Shown piece by piece: positions 36,701 through 46,300 of a DNA stretch of 64,000 bases. The translations under genes were made by a program, and so were the position numbers. Positions within the stretch are counted from its first letter, which is position 1. Each line of letters starts with the position of its first letter. The notes beneath the pieces are model-generated. The model was not told where the DNA came from, did not search any database, and was given only the letters and a program-made list of their open reading frames with translations. This DNA comes from Euptelea pleiosperma (Eukaryota > Streptophyta > Magnoliopsida > Ranunculales > Eupteleaceae). Location of the stretch: NCBI GenBank assembly GCA_035048495.1, contig CM068540.1, forward strand, positions 16,476,829 to 16,540,828. The letters are read 5' to 3'.

Positions 36701-39700
36701 GTTTGTTGGAATGTTTGGAAGGAGAACAACAAAAGTTTTTTTGGAGAAATATGGCGATTTGGAAGCAGTCATAAAATAAGGCAAATACACACACACACAC
36801 ACACATATATATATATGCAGGGTTAGGATATAATGACTCGTCCTAATCTTACTAATATAATGACTAATGGATGTGGAGCCCACATGCCGATGGGTTAAGG
36901 GCAAATTTTTGGTGATGATATTCTTCTCAACATGGATATCAACCTTACAAAAAATCATCCCATTCCAAAATTTGTAGTATTATGAAAAGTGGATTGCAAG
37001 TTGAAAAATTTTGGGCCGTCCAATTTCACCGTTAAATTTAAGTCCATATTTGATAGGGTTAGAAGTTTTAGAAATTGTTGATTTTTAGTGAGGGTGATCT
37101 CAGCGTAGCAAAATATCAGCCCTTAGCTCATCTGCATGTGGGTCCCACGTCCATTAGTAATCTATTGGTAAGAATAGCATGAGTCTTATATCCCAACCCA
37201 TATATATGATATTCTGACACTGATTTTTATACGGCTATGTGGGGCACACAAGGACATGAGGTCAAGGGATGATTTTTGGTGAAGATGATCTCACCATGGT
37301 GATCATCCTCACAAAAGATTAACCCATTATGAAATTTCTAACCCTATCAAATGTGTACAGTAAAGTTATATATCAGTTCCCCTGAGCATCCCTAGAGAGC
37401 CTGTCCCACGAGGCTGAGATCCATTTAACGTCATTATAGTGATAGGAACTTGTATGAGTTAGGATAAACTTACATCCAATTCTTACATTCAACAATCCAA
37501 CCGCAGAGTGAGTGGTCCATGCCATGGAGACCATCCTCACATAAATCAGTCCATTCTGACATTTCTAGCCTCATGTAAAGATTACTTGAATTTGGAAAAT
37601 CCAGACCATCCAATATATATATATACAAACATGCATACAACAAAACAACACATTATTGAGAACAATAACATAATTAAGTGCAAATGTCAAGTTTTATCAT
37701 ATAAAGAAGATAAGAAATCAAGCTAAGAGCTCAAAGTGGTTAGGATATTAACATATAAAAGGACAAAGGCATAAGAAAATAATCATAAGAATAGTATTAA
37801 ATCTACAAAGTCCAATTGATTATTTTTAGGCAATGAGAAGTCTTATTGCTCACCATCTTCCCAAGTCTGTACAAAGTTGAAGTAAGAAGACTCTGTTAGA
37901 AGTTCATTTCTCACTCGGGGTTCCACAAAAATGTCTATTTTCTTCTGATCTTTCAGCCATCTGTGGAGATAAAGAGAAGAATGAAGTTGCTAATAGTATC
38001 GGATGAAAGCATTCGTTTTTAAGCTACAACATAGGCAATGAAAAATAAGTAGGTCAAAGTACTCAAACCAGTTCATGCTAAAAGGGAAACAAGACCTACC
38101 CAATTTCGGGAACATATAGCCATAACAGCATAAAAGATACAAGAATAAGTGAACATGGGGAAGATGTAGCACAAGGCACTCTTAGTTTTCGGATATATCT
38201 AAAATGATAACAGAAAGACGAAAAATGACTATAAATATTCAGCCTTCAAGCTTACATGTCTGAACGATTAAAGATCCCAATAAAAATCAGTCAACCAAAT
38301 GACTAATCATTTGGGAAATATATGTAAGAAATAAATGTTTCTGCAGCATTTGTGTGTGGCCTTGCAAGATATTTTACACTGCAAACAGTTAAGAGTGGAA
38401 AGAAATCATCATTTTGAAAACACCCTTCCTAGTTTGGACCAAGGTGCTGCTGGCTCTCAGAATGTGGATACATAAAACCTCCAGGCCAAGTTTCACCTGA
38501 CTACAGATGTGGTTATAGGAATGGAACCAATATATTGATGAACATCAACTTGGGTTGAAAGATATGTGTCTCTTAGATGTTAAGCACTCCTTCGTTAGGT
38601 AGCCCATGTAACTTGGTAGCATGCAGAACATGTACTCAAAATGGAGGGAACCATGTTCCTGGTGATTGCTGCTGAAAATTATGATAGTTTTATAGGAAAC
38701 AAAGAGGATTTATTTTAATTTTTTCTATATTTGGGAACTTCCTAAATCCAATACTAACCCAAAATCTAGGATTTAGTAGAATGGGTTCTTGTTCTCAATG
38801 AATTCTGAGATGTATGGATGCCAGATTTTATTAGTATTTGGCTCAATATTATATTTAGCGACAAGGAGAACCAAGGCCCATAGGAAAGCATTGGGGGGTG
38901 GTAGCATATAGCATTAAGTTGAACTTTGATGGAAGCTCAGAAGGCAATCTGGACCTGAACGGTATAGGGTGACTGTTAAGAATGAAGAAGGGACTATCCT
39001 AAAAGTACTTTTGGAACCCATGGTGTTCTGGACTCAAACAAGGCAGAAGCACGAGCTATTCTTCAGGAGCTTCTAATTTTTAATGTTTTCTTTTCTAGAC
39101 CCTTTGGAGATGGTAGGTGACTCTGCTAATGCATCCTTTGGGCTACAACAGAAAATAGTGGTTAGTGGCATCTAATGTGAATCTTAGACCACATAAGGGA
39201 GCTTTCCGAAGGAAGGTCCCTGATTTTTTCTTACACATTGAGAGATGCCAATGACTTGGCAGATTTCTCTTGCCAAACAGGGTACATAGGAATTCTTTGT
39301 ACATAAGTCTTTTCCCTAAAATTGTACTTTTTAATCCATTTTCATTAATAAAACTTATCATTGTTTATCAAAATAAATAAACAAATAATGCCCACTTCGC
39401 TTCTTTATTATACCACTTATATTCTTACATGTGCATACATTGCCCCTACACTAGTGATCTATGTGCATGTGATCTACTTGAAGTTAAACACTAGAAAAGC
39501 AGAAAACCAAACTAAAGATATTGAAACACCATTCTAAATAGAAAATTTGCATTAAATCCTACTTATAGAGCACTTCTAATTAATTTTTTGCTTTAAAAAA
39601 CTCTAAAAAAGATTCTTATAAAGACACTTTTAAATAAGGGGGGATCCCTAATATATATTAGATCTACGTTCTTTCAAAACAAAAATATGTGTAAGAAGAG

Positions 39701-40333
39701 AATTTAGGATTTAGAGGGGAAGAGGAGAAGAGAGAAAGAGAAGAAGTGAAAAACGTACTAGGGTATTGAACCCTAGCCATCCCCTTCTCTCTCTATATAT
39801 ATATGTGTGTGTTTTGTTGTGTTGTGTGGGCTTAAGTAAGCCACTTACATAAAGAGCCTGCAGGCCCACATAAAGAAAAGAAAAAGACTCCAATACTCTT
39901 AGCACTCCCCCTCAAGCTGGAGCATACATGTCATATGTGCCCAGCTTAGTAAATAAAGATGAAAAAGAATTTTTGGAAGGAGCTTTAGTAAATATATCTC
40001 CCAGCTGATTATCTGGCTTGACATAAAGAGTGGAGATATACTTGTTCGTCACCATATCTCAAGATAAAATGGCATTCAACCTCGATGTACTTTGTCCGCT
40101 TGTGAAATACAGGATTACTTGCAATAAAACTAGTTGCCTGCTAATTATCAAAAAAAAAATTAGTTGCCTACTTTGTTGCATGGACGCTTCAAACCAGCAG
40201 GCAAGTCGCGTGTCCTTATGTGTGGACACGGATTCAAACACCGACTTGCCTAGGACTCTTCATCTTTTTTAAACTGAATATTTTTACAGAAAATAAATAT
40301 TTAATATAGGGAAATTTGGGGTTTGAACTCCGT

Positions 40334-40365
<32 letters not shown>

Positions 40366-43300
40366 ATAGGGTTTTACTTCTAAGATTTGGTAAAAACCCT
40401 ACCAAAATCTACCAAGAAAATCTCGATATTTTGCCCCGGACTCGTTGTTATAAAATAAAAATAAATTAATAATTTTTTTTGAAAAGAAAATAAATTAATA
40501 ATTTTTTTTGAAAAGAAAATAAATTAATAAAATTTTTTTGATAAGAAAATAAATTAATAATTAAATATTCAGCTGAGTCCCTGAATCCTATTTTTGGGGT
40601 TTGCCGAGTCCGACACCATCAAGAGAAGATTGAAGTCCTTCGGATGAAAGTGCGATTGTAGTGAGCCTTCAAATGGACAATACCATCTACATCACTCCCG
40701 GTAATAATGATGTCGTCCACATACACAATCAGGACAATAACGCCCAAGGAGCCACGACGAATAAAAACCAAGTAATCAGATGAAGAGCTCATGAAACCGT
40801 AGCGAAGCACAACTGCACTGAACTTGTCGAACAAAGCGTGGGGAGACTGCTTCAAGCCAAAGATAGCCTTTCACAATCGACAAACCATATCCGATTTGTT
40901 AAGAACAACATATCCAAGTGGCTATTCCATATAGACTTCCTTTTGGAGGTCCCCATGAAGGAAAGCATTCTTTATATCAAGTTGATACAACGGCTAGTCA
41001 CAACACACAGCCACAAAAATAAGAATTCGCATAGAATTGAGCCAGGTCATCAAAGAAAACGTCCCAAAATAGTTCACACAAAAGGTAAATACTTAACCCT
41101 TAGCAACCAACTGAGCCTTCAGGCATTCAACCGAAGCATCATGTAAATACTTAACAGTGTAACCCATCAGCAACCCACAGTCTGTTTTCTAGGAACAAGG
41201 GGAAAAAGATGAAATCTCTGGTAGTCTCTCTCAAAATCTAAACTCTAGTAGACACCAAACCCCATTAGAATAGTGCCAAAACTTCTGAAAGTTCCAGCAA
41301 CTTTGTGAGAAGAGAAGAGTGAGAGCAAAGCTTGAAGAATAGAATATTTTTGACAAGAAGAGAGGTAGGGGGACTTCTATCTTTCCTAAGATTTTGGATT
41401 AGATTTTAATATGTGTTATATTGTCTTTCTTAGAGATTATATTATTACTAAAAGAAAAGAACTCTGCCTTTTGTTTTATGGGAAAAGAATATGTGTGTGA
41501 CTATTTTGTCATCACCAAATACCCATACATGAGACTATTCTAGTGTAACAATCAGTCCGTATATGGGATTGTTACACTATGACAGTCATACCATAGGGGG
41601 GATTAATCTAGTGTATCAGGCAGTCCATATATGGGACTGTTATACTATAACAATCAGACTACACATGGGATTGTTCTAGTATAACAGTCAGTCTAGAAAA
41701 TGGGACGGTTACATTACAAAAATCAGATCACAATTGAGACTATTCTGACATAACAGTGTTTACACTTAAGGGACTATTTTATACTAAAAAATCAGTCTAT
41801 ATATAAGGACATGTTGTACACTGACAAATTGATTTATACGGAACTGTTTTATGCATTATCTTGATTATTAAATGAATGTTTTCATGGATTGCCTTATACT
41901 AATTTGTTGCATGTATGTGACTGTTTTATATAAACTGACATCATGCATATGGATTGAGACTTACGTGATAAATCATGGGGATAAAATACCTTGTAACTTG
42001 GATAAAGGTGTTGGACTTTGTTGGAAAAGTAAATTGATATAATGATAATCTATTACTGAATGAGAATTAAGCCTAGGTACAAGGGCACTTGGACAGTAAG
42101 TAGGGTCGAGGCAGCCCTTCGGTGCAAAACCGTAAACCTCCATGGATCCACGAGTGAGGGGTTGATAGTCTAGCCAATTGTTGGGAAAATAGGTCGAAGA
42201 GTGTCGAGCTTGTATGTCCTAGGGAACTATAAGAACCGAAAAGAAAGAAGATAAGTAAGATTCAACCATTATTAAGTTCTATTGAGATTATTATAACCTA
42301 TCATGCATATTTTCTACCTTGCATGTTTTGACGCTGCATCTCCATTATCGTGATGGAGATGGCCGTCATCCCTACGAGTTTGTTTGAAACTCACCCGTAT
42401 TATTACATTCTTTTTCAGATCAGACTGTGGGAGACTTCGAGCCGTGATAGACTGAGGTGGGCAATTTCATCAATAGTCTAGTTTTAGTTAATTGTCAATC
42501 ATACTTTGCTTCCGTTGATTTGAACTTTGGTTTGGAGTTTTATTTTAAGTACTTAAATAGTTGTTGACTTTTCTAGTTAGTTAAAGACATTTGGTTGGGA
42601 TTTTATATAATTGCCCATATCTATAAACTGTTTGTTAAGCTATGTAATATGAAGAGAACTGCGAGGATCAGAGGAAAGCTTCCAACTAATTGATATCTCT
42701 CAGTCAATGAGCATAGTCCCAGGCATAATAGTGGAAATGAAATGATACTTCTCACTGAGCGTATGGTGTCCAAACTTACTGAAGATATGAGAGGAGAAGG
42801 GACTACCAAACTTTGCAAGGAAGTAGCTCGGTTAGAGCAGGATAATCTATCGTATTCGGGAGAGAGTGTGGCGGATTATTTCCACTTATTTACCGAATAG
42901 TTCCCATAGTTTTATTCCATGTTTCTTGAGCTCGTTTGATGTAGTTCGAATACCTCTATAATAAAATACCTTGGAAATGTCATTAGTGTAGTTGATGTTC
43001 TTATAATTATTACCATGCCTTAACTTGAATTGAGGATATGGCCATGGAGTTATGGGTCGGATCCTGAATATCGGATTTGGGGTGTGACAGTTTCCCATTC
43101 AGCTCTTTAGGAATAAAAGCAGTATCACATTTTTATTATAAATTCCAGCATCAAGAAACCACAAAGTCCAGTAACAGTCTATTTTCTGTGAATGGTCATT
43201 GTGAACAGTTTATCAAACACTTCCACACTTGCATGCACGGTTTTAAAAATCGAAATAACTTGGCAAGATTAGGTCCTAATTATTTCAATTTTTGGGTGGT

Positions 43301-46300
43301 CAAATTGAAGTTCTAGTGGTATATATAATTTGACAGAGCGAATTATGGCGAGTTTCAACATTTTCAATACAAAATTTACAAAAATTGGTCGAAGTTCAAG
43401 GAAGTTAAGGGATTTTTTTGTAGAAATTTGCAAAACTAGAGAAGTTTGGAGGATTATCGCAAAAAGGTGGGAAGTACAATAATTTTTCATGAAATTCTAA
43501 AACAAGCATGAAAACATACTCATAACCATGGTTCAAAATCTCATTTTGTCTCGTTCCGCCTTGCTAGAGACGTCTCATTCCGCCTCGGTTGAGATGCCTC
43601 GTTCTGGTAGTATTCCGAGACGATGTATAGGGGAATGTATTGTCTCGTGCCAAAACTCTAATTCAAGTAATAAAACTGGTCTAAAAGTTAATTTTCATGG
43701 TATGTGTCTTTTATAACACATAAACACTAAAACACAAATTTATAGATTAATTAAGCATTCAAAAATTGTTCAATATTATAGAAATATTGTTTTTTCCATT
43801 GTCTCGTTCAGTCTCATTTCGTCTCAGTCATTACGTCTCATTATGTCAACTTATTGAGACAACAAGATGGAAGAATATTTTAAGCCTTTCTCATAACTCA
43901 TTATAATACAATAAACAATCATTTGAAGTAATAAATACAAGAACAATAGTGTTACGTACATATTGATGCAAGTATTTGAAGCATTGAAACTCGAGAACCA
44001 AAAATTGCGTACTTATCTACCCAATAATGTCATCCTACATAAAAGCCAAAAGCAGCTTACCTATGACTAGATGTGATCATAGCAATATTTGAAAAAATTA
44101 TCAAAATATCTAAAATTACTGGAAAAAAAAAGGTTACTTAAGATGACGTCTAATAGATCCCTGTCATGTAATTTTTAACAGTTAGTCAACATAAACCGCA
44201 TATATTAATTATCTTTTGATGGTGATATTATTATATTTAAATTCATTTTAATTCAAAATAATTTGTAAATAATCAAGACAACAAATGAATTAATTAATGA
44301 TAGTGAAGATGAATTCTAATGGGATAAATACTTATTTATGATTTTATATATGTAATGTAAAAAATAGTATTTAAATGTACAAAAGGAAAATTAAGTAAAT
44401 TAAAAAAAATGAGAAATTAGTAGGGGCAATAAAATCATGCATCAATGATATGGATATATTTAGGCCTATTAACAATTATATTTAATGTTTTATGGCATTA
44501 AATATTCGTCAAAAAGTATTTTTTTTTAAATTTATTGAAATATTTAGATACTATAAATAAAATACATAAACAATAGAAACTCTAATTTGATCATATGTTG
44601 GCTATTCATGCAAAAATTTTATCACGTCCTAGGTCAGGGTTGAGATGACAAAGGGCCACAGATCCACCTGACTATGACCTCTCACATCATAGATAAGTTA
44701 TTTTGGTTTTCTTGTACTTCAATGAAACTAAACTATGCAATTAACTATACATTTTTGGGTCTCAGAATCGTAATCCTTTAGATACTTGTGTTACGAAGTG
44801 TCAAACGCTATTGACTTTCCATATGTTGCTCCAAATTGTTTTCTTTTTTCTTTCTTTTTTTGTAATTTAATGAGTTATGAGTGTGTTATCTTGCTTTTTT
44901 TTTCATATCCTGAAAAAATAATACATTTTTCCAACATTGTTTTAGGCTTTTAGCAAAATTCTCCAACTTTCCCAAGTTGACAAAGTTTTACGGAAACTCT
45001 CCAAACTGAATTAAACTTCTTAAATTAATTTCAAATGAAGTCAAAGTTTAGAACCTTGCTAGTATATGGATGGCATGATTGCATATCAGGTGCTAAATTT
45101 TATTAAACAATGACATTATTTTGAAGATTTTCTCGTAATCTATCTCTAGCATGACATTGAAAACAATTGGGGCCTGTTTGGTAGGCCACCGCGGCAGGAA
45201 AATAAAATATTTGTGCGCGCTACCGGGTGTGTTTGGCACGCATTTGCCCGCGCCAAATATTAAGCCGGGCCCACAAATTTGCCCACCGTGGCGGGAAAAT
45301 ATTTGATCACCCCCCCTGAGTAAATATTTTCACACCAATTAAGCCTTGGTAGGAAAATTTTATTTCTCGCGGGAAAATCACTATTTCTAATAAAAATGAG
45401 ACCGTTTGGATCATGTGACATAATATGTGGGTCCCACACTCACCTAACCCATATTTGACTTACTTTCATACGTGGGACCCACACAAATTGAAAAAAAAAA
45501 TGAAGTAAGCTAGCTAATACACGTACCAAATGTTGCTAAATATTGATATGCACAAACATTTAGCCAAGATAATATTCGTCAGGCTTTATATTCACCGTTG
45601 GAACTCTTTTTCTCACGTACCAAACAGGCCCTTAGGGAAAAAGAAATGCTTTCAAAACTGCAAAAGCCAATAACTAGGAATACTTTAGCAGCCACACCTG
45701 ACCATTTCTGCACATAGAATTCGAACATCGGTTGAATTTGGTTTGGTCAAAATAAGCACAGTCTGTGGGTGTGATTCCCACTTCAAAGAAATCTGGAAAC
45801 GAAAAGGAATGTTGAATTAGACAAGCTGTAAAAGAAAAACAGAAAGATGTAACCGATGCCAACAGTAATACAACCAATGAATTTCAGAAAGATGGAAACT
45901 ATGAAACTCTTTCCTGTATTGATTGGAAAACAATTTGAAAACAAGTAAAAGAAGCTTGGTAGAATATACCCTGAGCTCATGCATATGAGAGTGGAAAATA
46001 AAGGGCCATACTGTAGACTGCAATAATATTACCTGTTTACTGCTGCGCTCTGCAGTTGTTATATTTCCTCTTTCAAAAGAGACGATGTCATGCTTGTGCT
46101 GGCCACTACCATTGCACCCCCATGAAAGTCTAAACGATGCCTACCTCAGGAAAAATAGTTTCAGTTACAATTTAAACCTGGTCTGTAGAAGCACTAGTTA
46201 TGATAGTTAATAGTTATTAGTTCTTGTTTGAGAATTTTTACTTATTTTCTGTATATCAAACAAGTTCTCGCAATTTATTATGTGAATGCAAGTACGTTTT

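Larger units (their letters stand above)
39660..41150 (-). mobile_element. Copia-5: partial copia element
   Basis: On the minus strand an LTR beginning TGCTAAGAGTATTGG (ends at 39,905) is preceded by the polypurine tract GCTTGAGGGGGAG and by the C-terminal RNase H region (about 39,918-40,180). After an insertion the reverse transcriptase resumes at 40,616-41,150: [32 protein letters not shown], and the catalytic YVDD in [15 protein letters not shown]. Stops and frame changes abound, and there is no 5' part. Confidence 0.75.

Noticed and set aside
45162..45639. 8-bp target duplication for the GGGCCTGTTTGGTA MITE
   Set aside because: Flanks AACAATTG and TTAGGGAA do not match, so the superfamily was left open.
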